In this document: positions 1 to 7,530 of the stretch, in pieces
Layout: each line of letters opens with the position of its first letter
Position numbering within the stretch: the stretch's first letter is position 1
NCBI GenBank assembly: GCA_905236325.1
Contig: CAJOPJ010000099.1
Coordinates: forward strand, 1 to 9,726
Length of the DNA: 9,726 nt
Reading direction: 5' to 3'
From: an uncultured Selenomonadaceae bacterium
Lineage (GTDB): Bacteria; Bacillota; Negativicutes; Selenomonadales; Selenomonadaceae
Made by a program: the position numbers and the translations under genes
The notes under the pieces: model-generated
What the model was told of the DNA's origin: nothing
Seen by the model: only the letters and a program-made list of their open reading frames with translations
The model's database searches: none

Positions 1-2
1 AT

Positions 3-764
3 ATCGAAAGATATGGCGGCTGGCAAAAAATCAATGCAGCTTACGCTCACGGCGGAGAAAATTTAACGCGCAATGTTGTAGAAAAATTTCTCGGCGTTAA
101 GATTGATAAATTTATCAAAGTAAATATTTCAGAATTTGTCAAAGTCATTGACGCGATGGGCGGAATTGATATTTTTGTTGAACAAGCAATGGATTATGAA
201 GACCCTTGGGACGATAATGGCGGCTTGAGTATTCATTTTGAACAAGGTTTGCAACATCTTAATGGTCAACACGCAATTGAATATGTGCGTTTTCGCGATT
301 CAATAGAAGGCGATGCCGGCAGAATCCGCAGACAACAAAATTTCCTTCAGGCTTGTGCTGAAAGACTTACCGACCCTTCCACAATTTTAAAATTGCCACA
401 AATTTTATCTGTTGCCAAAAATTCTATCGAAACTGATTTAACTTCAGCCGAAATGTTTGCGCTTGCCGGAACTTTAAAATCTGCCGAAGAAAATCAACAT
501 ATCAAAGTCGGAACTGTCCCCGGCTACTGGGAATATATTGGCGGCGTTTGCTATTTAGTGCCTGATGTTTTGCGTCTTGGCGAAGTTATGCAAAAAAATC
601 TCGGAATCGAAACCGATATACAACATTTTGAAAAACTTGCACAAAATTATCCTGCCGGCGCAACTTATGATTATTACGACATAAATCCAAATCTTGAGCG
701 CGATTTAAAAATTATGGACAGATTCGAATATGAAAATTTAATGCTTGAAGAAAATGATATGTAA
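3..764 (+). CDS. LytR-CpsA-Psr (LCP) family cell-wall polymer ligase, 5'-truncated
   Basis: LCP proteins act on the outer face of the cytoplasmic membrane and move lipid-linked anionic glycopolymers (teichoic acid, capsule and similar) onto peptidoglycan. The frame is open from the first bases of the window, so the gene begins upstream and its N-terminal membrane anchor and first catalytic motif are not visible. Seen here are the family blocks KINAAYAHGG (about 33-62), DAMGGIDIFV (about 150-179) and LNGQHAIEYVRFRD followed by GDAGRIRRQQ (about 258-340). The last block holds the conserved arginines that bind the polyprenyl pyrophosphate. An internal ATG at 156 opens a shorter frame, but conserved LCP sequence continues upstream of it, so it is not the start. 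The C-terminal tail after about residue 180 of the visible part is less conserved. The gene ends at a strong terminator, so it is the last gene of its own transcription unit. The family call is firm; the polymer it attaches is unknown. Confidence 0.9.
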   Translation: MERYGGWQKINAAYAHGGENLTRNVVEKFLGVKIDKFIKVNISEFVKVIDAMGGIDIFVEQAMDYEDPWDDNGGLSIHFEQGLQHLNGQHAIEYVRFRDSIEGDAGRIRRQQNFLQACAERLTDPSTILKLPQILSVAKNSIETDLTSAEMFALAGTLKSAEENQHIKVGTVPGYWEYIGGVCYLVPDVLRLGEVMQKNLGIETDIQHFEKLAQNYPAGATYDYYDINPNLERDLKIMDRFEYENLMLEENDM

Positions 765-795
765 AAAAAAATCCTCCGCGCGGAGGATTTTTTTT
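763..795 (+). terminator. Intrinsic terminator after the LCP gene
   Basis: A perfect inverted repeat, ATCCTCCGC/GCGGAGGAT at 771-788, is preceded by a run of A (763-770) and followed by a run of T (788-795). It starts right at the LCP stop codon. Because the A and T runs mirror each other, it could work in both directions. It separates the LCP gene from the operon that follows. Confidence 0.92.
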
Positions 796-828
796 GTTAA
801 AAAAATTTTTTTCTGCAGTGATAAAACC

Positions 829-856
829 TTGCAATAAATTTATTTTGTGTTAAATT
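829..856 (+). promoter_or_regulatory. Possible sigma-70-type promoter for the downstream operon
   Basis: TTGCAA (829-834) is followed after 16 bases by TAAATT (851-856), with a TG one base upstream of the latter giving an extended -10. It lies in the 130-base gap between the terminator and the TTG start at 895, where a promoter is expected for the following run of genes. The match to consensus is only moderate and AT-rich DNA gives many chance hits. The rest of the gap (796-894) shows nothing else I recognise apart from the Shine-Dalgarno site at 882-887. Confidence 0.4.
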
Positions 857-894
857 TTACAAGTTAAAAAATTTTTGCAACGGAGGAAAATATT

Positions 895-1662
895 TTGTCG
901 ATTAAACTGCAAATTGTAATGGAAAACACAAGCTATTCAAAAAATCTTTTCGCAGAACACGGCTTATCAGTTTACATCGAGGCGGACGGCTTGAAATTTA
1001 TTTTCGACTGCGGACAATCTGAACTTACCTGGCAAAATGCAAAAACTTTGCAGATTGATTTGTCAAAATTAAATTTTGCTGTGATAAGTCACGCACATTA
1101 TGACCATGCAGGTGGCTTTGCAACTTTGCCAATCAAGCCGAAAATTTTATACACCGGCAACAATTTTTGGCTGGAAAAATTTTCTGCTGAAAAATATCGC
1201 GGCGCAGGTTTTAAATTTGAAAATTTACGCGCTTGGCAAGTTGAACAAAAAATTTGTCATGATATTTTGCAACTGTCTGAAAATATTTTTTTAATTGGCA
1301 ACTTTGAACGCACTTTTGATTTTGAAACTATTGCTGAAAAATTTGTTCGCGGCGCAAATAAACTTCCTGACAACTTCGATGATGAAATTTGCCTTGCCAT
1401 TAAAAAAGCCGGCGAAATTATTTTGCTTGCAGGGTGCTCTCACGCAGGAATTTTAAATATAATTTCAACAGTTCAAGCGCGTTTAAATTTGCCTGTTAAA
1501 ACTTTAATCGGCGGCGTGCATTTAATTGAGGCTGATGATTTTCGCATTGTGAAAACTTTGACGCACTTGAAAAATTTTGGCGTTGAGGATTTTTATTTTT
1601 GCCATTGTTCCGGCGTGACTTCAAAAAATAAAATTGCAGTCGGCAGCATTTTAGAATTTTAA
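895..1662 (+). CDS. Metallo-beta-lactamase-fold hydrolase (COG1237 type)
   Basis: A 255-residue MBL-fold protein, probably cytoplasmic (no signal peptide seen). The metal-binding signature SHAHYDHAGG places H66, H68, D70 and H71. Further ligand motifs of the family follow in order: GCSHAG (H183), GGVHL (H209) and CHCSG (H237). This set is typical of COG1237, whose members are often annotated as 7,8-dihydropterin-6-yl-methyl-4-(beta-D-ribofuranosyl)aminobenzene 5'-phosphate synthase-like. The true substrate of most members is unknown and I do not assign one here. The start is TTG at 895, with GGAGGA at 882-887 eight bases upstream; the protein begins at the usual first beta strand of the fold, and no ATG fits better. 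It is the first gene of the run, 15 bases before the first glycosyltransferase gene. Co-transcription is likely, but a role in glycan synthesis is only inference. Confidence 0.88.
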   Translation: MSIKLQIVMENTSYSKNLFAEHGLSVYIEADGLKFIFDCGQSELTWQNAKTLQIDLSKLNFAVISHAHYDHAGGFATLPIKPKILYTGNNFWLEKFSAEKYRGAGFKFENLRAWQVEQKICHDILQLSENIFLIGNFERTFDFETIAEKFVRGANKLPDNFDDEICLAIKKAGEIILLAGCSHAGILNIISTVQARLNLPVKTLIGGVHLIEADDFRIVKTLTHLKNFGVEDFYFCHCSGVTSKNKIAVGSILEF

Positions 1663-1677
1663 TTTGGAGGAATTTTT

Positions 1678-2868
1678 ATGACTAACATTGATGGCTTATA
1701 CAATAAAAATATTTATGACGGCAAACTCGGCTTGAATCATCGTTCGCCGCGCAAATTACACTTCAAGGTGATTGACAACGCAACAATTTTGCCGCATAAA
1801 GCAATTCCAAATCACCCGACAGGACTTGGCGGAATTTTAGACGCGAACGGCAACTTCATTGAAGAAAGTTTTGTTCATCACGGCGTAACTGAAGCCTATA
1901 CTCCTTATGGTGATATTATTCAAAGTTCGCAAGCTGTAATTTACTTCAATATGATTGTGCAGATTTGGGGACATTGTTTAACTGACGGCTTGCGTCGTGC
2001 GTGGTTTTTTCAAACAGATTTTTACAAAAATTATTTAAAAAATCTGCCAATAGTTTATGTTCCAATGTGGCAAGGAATTGTTCCAAGTTTCGCCAAGATT
2101 TTGGAAATTTTGGAACTTGATGTAAGTAAGTTGATTCCGATAACGCAACCGACTAAATTTGCACAAGTTATTTTGCCTGATGAATCATTTTTTGAAATTA
2201 AAAATCCCGGCGAAACAGTGCAAACTGTTTACTTTACGCAGGAATATTTTGAAACTGTTGAACGCATTAAAAATTTCGGCTTAAAAAATTTTAGACAGCT
2301 TGACAGAAAAAAATTTTATTTTTGGTACGGTTCAAATCAGGTTGGCGAAGAACGCCTTGCAAATTTTTTTGCGTCAAAAGGTTATTTGATAATTCGCCCC
2401 GAAGCATTTCCATTTGAAGAACAACTGAATATTTTGCTGAATTGCGAAAATTACGCCTCAACGCTCGGCTCAATTTCGCACAATTCAATTTTCCTGCGTG
2501 ACGGCACTCAAACAATTTATATTCCAAGATATCCTTCGCCGAATATTTATCAGCTTGCATTGGATAATTTGCAAAATTTGGACGTTCATTACATTGATTC
2601 CAGCTTGTCAATTTTTTATCAAAATTGGCGCGGACCATATCTTTACATTATCAGCGAACAATTGAAAAAATTTTTCGGCGAAGATTGGCAAGGTTTCAGC
2701 CAAGAAGATTTTGAATTATTTTTAACCTACACAACATCATCAATGACTGCAAAATATAAGCAGGGCGAAAATATTAAGCAATATTACTCAACAACATTTG
2801 CAAAATTTTTACAGCAACTTTCCACACAACAGGAATTGCTTGCAAAATATGATGTTAAATTAAATTAA
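1678..2868 (+). CDS. GT61-like glycosyltransferase, first of a tandem pair
   Basis: A 396-residue protein that resembles the glycosyltransferase 61 (DUF563) family, which adds sugars to cell-surface or protein-linked glycans. Supporting motifs are WGHCLTDGLRRAW (97-109, with H99 and D103, like the family H-x(3)-D-x(2)-R block) and KKFYFWYGSNQVGEERL (211-226, like the KIYISR..R/NE block). They continue with RPEAFPFEEQLNI (240-252) and LGSISHNSIFL (263-273), followed by a predicted strand IYIPR. Family members often have an HGA motif at the last block; here the sequence reads ISHN, so this is a divergent branch. No signal peptide or membrane segment is evident, so a cytoplasmic site is likely. 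ATG at 1678 follows GGAGGA (1666-1671) with good spacing. Donor and acceptor are unknown. The gene is intact, unlike its downstream paralog. Confidence 0.75.
   Translation: MTNIDGLYNKNIYDGKLGLNHRSPRKLHFKVIDNATILPHKAIPNHPTGLGGILDANGNFIEESFVHHGVTEAYTPYGDIIQSSQAVIYFNMIVQIWGHCLTDGLRRAWFFQTDFYKNYLKNLPIVYVPMWQGIVPSFAKILEILELDVSKLIPITQPTKFAQVILPDESFFEIKNPGETVQTVYFTQEYFETVERIKNFGLKNFRQLDRKKFYFWYGSNQVGEERLANFFASKGYLIIRPEAFPFEEQLNILLNCENYASTLGSISHNSIFLRDGTQTIYIPRYPSPNIYQLALDNLQNLDVHYIDSSLSIFYQNWRGPYLYIISEQLKKFFGEDWQGFSQEDFELFLTYTTSSMTAKYKQGENIKQYYSTTFAKFLQQLSTQQELLAKYDVKLN
1965..1991 (+). repeat. 27-base block identical to 3169-3195 in the paralog
   Basis: The 27 bases coding for the WGHCLTDGL motif are identical in the two tandem glycosyltransferase genes (1965-1991 and 3169-3195), differing again at once on both sides. 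It reflects the duplication and strong constraint on the motif, and it could allow recombination between the copies. Confidence 0.85.
2170..2193 (+). repeat. 24-base block identical to 3382-3405 in the paralog
   Basis: A second exact match between the two tandem genes, coding for ILPDESFF in both. The first copy is 2170-2193, the second 3382-3405. Both matched blocks lie at the same relative place in each gene, one before and one after the G run of the second gene. Confidence 0.8.
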
Positions 2869-2884
2869 GTGGAGGAATTTTTTT

Positions 2885-4101
2885 ATGGTTAATTACAACG
2901 GCTTGTACAACAAGGAATTTTTCGGAGAAACGCTCAATCAAAATCATTTTCACAACAAAAAATTGCACTTCAAGATTATTGAAAATGGCACAATTTTGCC
3001 GCACAAAGCTATCGGCGGAACTGACGGCTTCGGCGGCTTAGTTGACGCGCAAGGTAATTTTATTAAAAGAAGTTCACTGCACAACGGCATTGGCGATGCC
3101 TACACACCAACTGCTGAAGTCAAAAATAATTTCGGCACTGTTGTTTATCTTGGTATGTTGGTTACAGCTTGGGGACATTGTTTAACTGACGGCTTAAAGC
3201 GTTTGTGGTTTTTGAAAAGCGATACTTACAAGCATTACTTCCGCAACTGTCCTGTTGTATTTACGCCTATGTGGTGGTCAGGGGGGGGGGTGCTGAAAAT
3301 TTCAGGCAATTGCTGGAAATTTTAGAAGTCGATACAAATAATCTTCACGCAATAACAGAGCCAATGAAATTTCAAAATGTAATTTTGCCTGATGAATCAT
3401 TTTTTATTGATGACAGCGGCAAGCCATTTGAAAATCAATTTTTTTCCGGCAACACAGTTTTTGCGCAGGAATATTTGGACACAATTGAGATTGCCAGAAA
3501 TTATGCGCGGAAAAAATTTACTCCGCTGAGCCAAAAAAAATTTTATATCTATCACGGCGGAAGTAATCAAATTGGCGAACAAAGGCTTGCTGAATATTTC
3601 AAGTCAAAAGGCTATGCAATTATTCAGCCGGAAAAATTTACGCTTGATGAACAATTAAATATTTTCTTGAACTGTGAAAGTTTTGTATCAACTCTCGGCT
3701 CGGCATCGCACAATGCAATTTTCCTCAAAGACAATTCAGAAGTAATTTTAATTCCGCGCTGGGTTCGATACAATTTGAATACCTATCAAGAGGCGATAAA
3801 CAGAATGCACAATTTGCAGGTAAGTTATATTGACGCGACTTTGTCTTTAGGTTCGCCCGGCATTGAAGGCGCGTATTTGTTCATAATCAGTGAACAGTTA
3901 AAAAAATTTTTTGGCGACGCGTGGACAGGTTTTGCTGAAGAAGACTTGGTTAATTTTTTGGAATATCAAAAATACTGCCAAGCGCACGGTTTGCCGATTT
4001 TTGACACGCCTAAAAAATATTATTCCGGCGTGTTGAATGAAATTTTGGCACAACTTAAACAGCGTGAAGATTTATTGCAGAAATTTGGAATTAAAATTTG
4101 A
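2885..4101 (+). CDS. GT61-like glycosyltransferase, second of pair, frame broken at a G10 run (phase-OFF or frameshifted)
   Basis: Paralog of the gene just upstream, with the same motif order: WGHCLTDGLKRLW (H98, D102), then KKFYIYHGGSNQIGEQRL, QPEKFTLDEQLNIFLNCE, LGSASHNAIFL and IISEQLKKFFG. The first frame runs from ATG 2885 (GGAGGA at 2871-2876) to a TAG at 3323-3325, giving 146 residues whose last dozen are out of register. The rest of the enzyme continues in another frame from about 3291 to the TGA at 4099-4101. The switch point is a run of ten G at 3281-3290. Taking out two G or adding one rejoins the frames into 404 or 405 residues, close to the 396 of the paralog. With eight G the joint reads PMWWSGGGAENFRQLLEILEVD, against PMWQGIVPSFAKILEILELD in the paralog. 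No other frame damage is seen. A GTG at 3205 opens the second frame but lacks a Shine-Dalgarno site and overlaps conserved first-frame sequence. This is either phase variation or a homopolymer length error. Confidence 0.78.
3281..3290 (+). repeat. Homopolymeric G10 tract, candidate slipped-strand switch
   Basis: Ten consecutive G inside the second glycosyltransferase gene, far from the AT-rich base use around it. The length sets the frame: 8 or 11 G keep the enzyme open, 9 or 10 G end it early. Long G or C runs in surface-glycan genes are the classic substrate of phase variation by slipped-strand mispairing, for example in Campylobacter, Helicobacter and Neisseria. Confidence 0.85.
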
Positions 4102-4110
4102 AGGACGGAG
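4101..4110 (+). promoter_or_regulatory. Ribosome binding site that favours the TTG 4116 start
   Basis: AAGGACGGAG directly overlaps and follows the stop of the upstream gene. It gives a Shine-Dalgarno site for TTG 4116 (10 bases after AAGGA, 5 after GGAG). The alternative TTG at 4098 has no such site before it. Overlap with the upstream stop suggests translational coupling, so an early stop in the upstream gene (G10 state) might lower expression of this gene. Confidence 0.55.
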
Positions 4111-4115
4111 AAATT

Positions 4116-5882
4116 TTGACTGAAACATTAAAAAATTTAGCTGAAAAATGTTTGCCGATTTTTTTGGAAAAAAATACAGGCGCAGGCAAAGTAAATTTAT
4201 TTTTATCAGCGTCAGATATGCGCTCAAGAGCGATTGTTTGCAATGCACAAGCAGATTCAGCACAGGTTGCTTGGGAAATTGCGTTACAAAAACTTGAGGA
4301 CGCTTTGAACTTAAACAAAATTACGCCAACAATTTTCCGTGCGGACTGGGTAATTTTTACAGTCAGAGCGACTTGGCAAGATTTTAAATTTTTTATTGCA
4401 AATACGCGCAGAAATTTTTTTCGACATGGCTTTGCGTTGGATCCAAATTACAAAATTGCTTTTACTGAACAAGAACTTGCAGCAAATATGATGCTTTATG
4501 ACTATGACGGCAAAGAACCATTTTTTTTGGGCAAATTTCACGCAGGAAATACAAATAGATACTGTCAGCAAAGATTTGGTTGTAATTTTCCTGAACTTGC
4601 CGAAGACAGCGTTATTGAAATTTTCGATACCGCCGGAGTTTTTGTTGAAAATGGCGAAGAACCTAAAACTATAACCGGCAGAGGAAATTCAGCCGGCTTG
4701 CGTGATATTGAAAATTATGACGCAGAATTTTTTAAACAGCTTACAAAAACAGCTACAAATTGTTTAGTCAATTCCTTGCAAAGTAACGGCAAATTTATTT
4801 ATGGCTTATTTCCTGCGACAAATAAAATTACGCCGGGATATAATGCGCCGCGACATTTTGGAGTAATTTTTGATTTGCTTGAAGTTTACAAGTCCGGCGA
4901 AATTATGCCGCAAAATGAACTTGGCACGGTAATTGATAAGGCTTTGGAGTTTGGCGTTAAAAATTTTGTTCGCAAGCGCAAACTTGAAAATGGCGAAATT
5001 GCGGCTTATATTTATGATGAAATCGGCGATGAATTTCGACTCGGCGCAACTTCGCTTGCGTTACTTGCTTTTTCAAAACACGCCGAAGTTATGCAAACTA
5101 AAAAATATTTTGGCTTGATGAGTGAACTTGCCGCCGGAATTTTATCAATGCAAAAGGCGGATGGCAGTTTTGTTCATGTTTTGAATGGCGCAGATTTTTC
5201 CTTGAAATCGGAATTAAGAACTGTTTTTTATGACGGCGAAGCAGTTTTTGGAATTTTAAGTTTGTATTCGCTGACTAAAGATGAAAAGTTACTTAAGGCA
5301 GCTGAACTTGCATTTGAACGCTTTATTGAAATTGAACATTGGAAAAATCACGATCATTGGCTGGCTTATTCAGTAAATGAAATTACCAAATACAAACCTG
5401 AGCGCAAATATTTTGATTTTGGCTTGAAAAATATAATTCCTGCGCTGGCTTTTGTTTATCACAGAGGCACATCTTACGCAACGCTTTTGGAACTAATCAC
5501 AGCGTCGGATTTGATGATTGAGCGCATGAAAAATATTCCTGAAATTGCAGATATGTTGCAACAAATTAACTTCAATGATTTTTATTCAGCAATGCAAAGA
5601 CGCGCAGAATATCTTTCAACAAGTTACTTTTTTCCTGAAGTCGCAATGTATTTTGCAAAGCCGGATTCAATTGTTGGAAATTTTTATGAACGCCACCATG
5701 CTTGCCGAACAAGAATTGATATTACAGGTCATGTTATCGCAGGATTTGTGAATTATTTAAAATATCTTGAACGCACAAAAAATTTACCTAAACCTGTTCC
5801 AAGTCAAAAATTATTAAGCCAAAAAATTGCTAATGAATGGATTTTTACACAACAATTGTTTACTAAATTTAAATCAAAATAA
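4116..5882 (+). CDS. Unknown protein, probable alpha/alpha-toroid (six-hairpin) carbohydrate-related enzyme
   Basis: I do not recognise a named family. With the TTG start at 4116 the protein has 588 residues (594 if TTG 4098 is used, which lacks a Shine-Dalgarno site). The N-terminal part, about 1-180, is a mixed region with no motif I can place. From about residue 189 there is a repeated pattern of helical hairpins with conserved-looking polar turns: RGNSAG (189-194), NGKFIYG, YNAPRHFG (242-249), LGATSLALLAF, a helix ending ILSMQKADGSFVHVL, YDGEAVFGILSLY (from 372) and WKNHDHWLAYS (from 409). Such YN..RH.G and GEA..L..LY signatures are typical of alpha/alpha-toroid enzymes such as glucuronyl C5-epimerases, unsaturated glucuronyl hydrolases and related glycan-active proteins. 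No signal peptide or membrane span is seen, so it is probably cytoplasmic. It overlaps or abuts the glycosyltransferase gene, so a role in making or modifying the same glycan is inferred. Confidence 0.6.
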   Translation: MTETLKNLAEKCLPIFLEKNTGAGKVNLFLSASDMRSRAIVCNAQADSAQVAWEIALQKLEDALNLNKITPTIFRADWVIFTVRATWQDFKFFIANTRRNFFRHGFALDPNYKIAFTEQELAANMMLYDYDGKEPFFLGKFHAGNTNRYCQQRFGCNFPELAEDSVIEIFDTAGVFVENGEEPKTITGRGNSAGLRDIENYDAEFFKQLTKTATNCLVNSLQSNGKFIYGLFPATNKITPGYNAPRHFGVIFDLLEVYKSGEIMPQNELGTVIDKALEFGVKNFVRKRKLENGEIAAYIYDEIGDEFRLGATSLALLAFSKHAEVMQTKKYFGLMSELAAGILSMQKADGSFVHVLNGADFSLKSELRTVFYDGEAVFGILSLYSLTKDEKLLKAAELAFERFIEIEHWKNHDHWLAYSVNEITKYKPERKYFDFGLKNIIPALAFVYHRGTSYATLLELITASDLMIERMKNIPEIADMLQQINFNDFYSAMQRRAEYLSTSYFFPEVAMYFAKPDSIVGNFYERHHACRTRIDITGHVIAGFVNYLKYLERTKNLPKPVPSQKLLSQKIANEWIFTQQLFTKFKSK

Positions 5883-5901
5883 ATTTTATTGGAGGATTTT
5901 T

Positions 5902-7497
5902 ATGACATTAACTGAAGAAATTTCAAAGCGCAGGACTTTTGCGATAATTTCGCACCCTGACGCAGGCAAAACAACTTTGACTGAAAAACTTTTGCTGTAT
6001 GGCGGCGCAATTCACTTGGCAGGCTCGATAAAATCCAGAAAAACTCAACGCCACGCAGTCAGCGATTGGATGGAAATTGAAAAACAGCGCGGAATTTCTG
6101 TTACAAGTTCTGTTTTGCAATTTGATTACAACGGCTGCAGAATTAACATTCTTGACACGCCAGGTCACCAAGATTTTTCTGAGGACACCTACAGGACTTT
6201 GATGGCAGTTGACAGCGCAGTTATGATTATTGACGCGGCAAAAGGCGTTGAGGCGCAAACTAAAAAGCTGTTCAAAGTTTGCCGTGAACGCCACGTGCCA
6301 ATTTTTACATTTATAAATAAACTTGACAGATACGGCAAAGTTCCGCTCGACTTACTTGATGAAATTGAAAATGTTCTCGGCATTCCGACTTATCCAATGA
6401 ACTTTCCTATTGGCGTTGACGGAAAATATTTAGGCGTTTATGACAGGCAGAAAAAGCAGGTTGAACTTTTCGCAGAAGATACTACCCATGGACAAAGTGA
6501 GCGCGTTTCTGAAATTTTTTCAGCGAACGACCCTGCAGTCATTGAAAAAGTCGGACAGGAAGTTTTTCAACAACTGCAAGATGATTTGGCATTGCTTGAT
6601 GAAGCCGGCGAAAATTTTGATAAAGTAAAAATTGACGCAGGAAATTTAACGCCAACATTTTTTGGCAGTGCGATGACAAATTTTGGTGTGCAAAATTTTC
6701 TGGAGGAATATTTGCGCTTAGCACCAACTCCGGCTGCAAGACTTTCTGACGACGGAGTTATTGAGCCTTCAGATGAAAAATTTTCAGCGTTCGTGTTCAA
6801 AATTCAGGCAAATATGAATCCTGCACATCGCGACAGATTGGCTTTTATCAGAATCTGCAGCGGCAAATTTGAACGCAATATGCAGGTTTGGCACGCGCCG
6901 TCAAACAAAATTATCAAATTGGCACAGCCGCAACAATTTTTAGCGCAGGAAAGACAGATTATTGAGGAAGCATTTCCGGGCGATATTGTCGGACTTTTTG
7001 ATCCCGGCATTTTTGGTATTGGCGATACAATCACCGACGCATCGCACAAATTTAAATTTGAAGATTTTCCAACATTTCCGCCTGAAAAATTTGCACGCGT
7101 TCAAGCCAAAGACACAATGAAACGCAAACAATTTCAAAAAGGCATTGAACAGCTTACGCAGGAAGGCGCGATTCAGCTTTTCTATCCTGTCGGCAGCGGC
7201 ACTGATTCTTACATTGTCGGAACTGTCGGGACTTTGCAGTTTGAAGTTTTGCAATATAGATTGAAATCGGAGTATGGCGTTGATATTTTGATGAATATGT
7301 TGAATTTTGAAGTTGCGCGTTGGCTGAAATTTGATGACGATAAAAAAGTTACTCCTGCTGAACTTCGCGGCGCAGATAGAGGAATGTTTGTGGTTGACAG
7401 AAATGAAAATCCTGTCTTGCTTGTTGAAAATGAATGGGCATTAGGTTGGATAACCGATAACAATCCAAAACTTGTAATGAACGCCACGCCATTTTAA
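5902..7497 (+). CDS. prfC: Peptide chain release factor 3 (RF3)
   Basis: RF3 is a cytoplasmic translational GTPase that removes RF1 or RF2 from the ribosome after peptide release. The 531-residue length matches the family (about 525-530). The GTPase motifs are complete: G1 HPDAGKTT (18-25), switch I/G2 RGISVTSS (63-70), G3 DTPGHQDF (85-92), G4 NKLD (139-142) and a G5-like GSAMTNFGV. The RF3-specific opening RRTFAIISHPDAGKTTLTEKLL and the C-terminal block with QFEVLQYRLKSEYGV separate it from EF-G. The open frame extends upstream to 5827, but ATG 5902 follows GGAGGA (5891-5896) and gives the conserved N-terminus, so it is the start. It lies 19 bases after the unknown toroid-like gene and 33 before the radical SAM gene, which suggests co-transcription, although a promoter inside the upstream gene cannot be excluded. 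Nothing in it looks damaged. Confidence 0.97.
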   Translation: MTLTEEISKRRTFAIISHPDAGKTTLTEKLLLYGGAIHLAGSIKSRKTQRHAVSDWMEIEKQRGISVTSSVLQFDYNGCRINILDTPGHQDFSEDTYRTLMAVDSAVMIIDAAKGVEAQTKKLFKVCRERHVPIFTFINKLDRYGKVPLDLLDEIENVLGIPTYPMNFPIGVDGKYLGVYDRQKKQVELFAEDTTHGQSERVSEIFSANDPAVIEKVGQEVFQQLQDDLALLDEAGENFDKVKIDAGNLTPTFFGSAMTNFGVQNFLEEYLRLAPTPAARLSDDGVIEPSDEKFSAFVFKIQANMNPAHRDRLAFIRICSGKFERNMQVWHAPSNKIIKLAQPQQFLAQERQIIEEAFPGDIVGLFDPGIFGIGDTITDASHKFKFEDFPTFPPEKFARVQAKDTMKRKQFQKGIEQLTQEGAIQLFYPVGSGTDSYIVGTVGTLQFEVLQYRLKSEYGVDILMNMLNFEVARWLKFDDDKKVTPAELRGADRGMFVVDRNENPVLLVENEWALGWITDNNPKLVMNATPF

Positions 7498-7530
7498 TTT
7501 GCAGAAAATTTTTTTGGAGGGGAATTTAAA

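Noticed and set aside
156..764. ATG 156 as the true start of the LCP protein
   Set aside because: Conserved LCP sequence (KINAAYAHGG and on) is read in the same frame upstream to the window edge.
771..788. Hairpin with CCTCC as a sequestering element for the GGAGG site at 882
   Set aside because: The hairpin is followed by a T run and sits directly after a stop codon, so a terminator explains it fully; the downstream gene probably has its own later promoter.
3533..3540. A8 run in the second glycosyltransferase (and a T8 run at 4521-4528) as further switches
   Set aside because: Runs of A or T this long are common throughout this AT-rich window, and neither disturbs the reading frame.
3205..4101. 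Second half of the frameshifted glycosyltransferase as an independent gene from GTG 3205
   Set aside because: The GTG has no Shine-Dalgarno site, and the first 80-odd bases overlap conserved motif sequence read in the other frame. The similarity to the paralog in this frame begins only after the G run.
5827..5901. Longer N-terminus for release factor 3 starting inside the upstream gene
   Set aside because: RF3 proteins begin near the ATG at 5902, which has a strong ribosome binding site; the extension overlaps the end of the upstream coding region.
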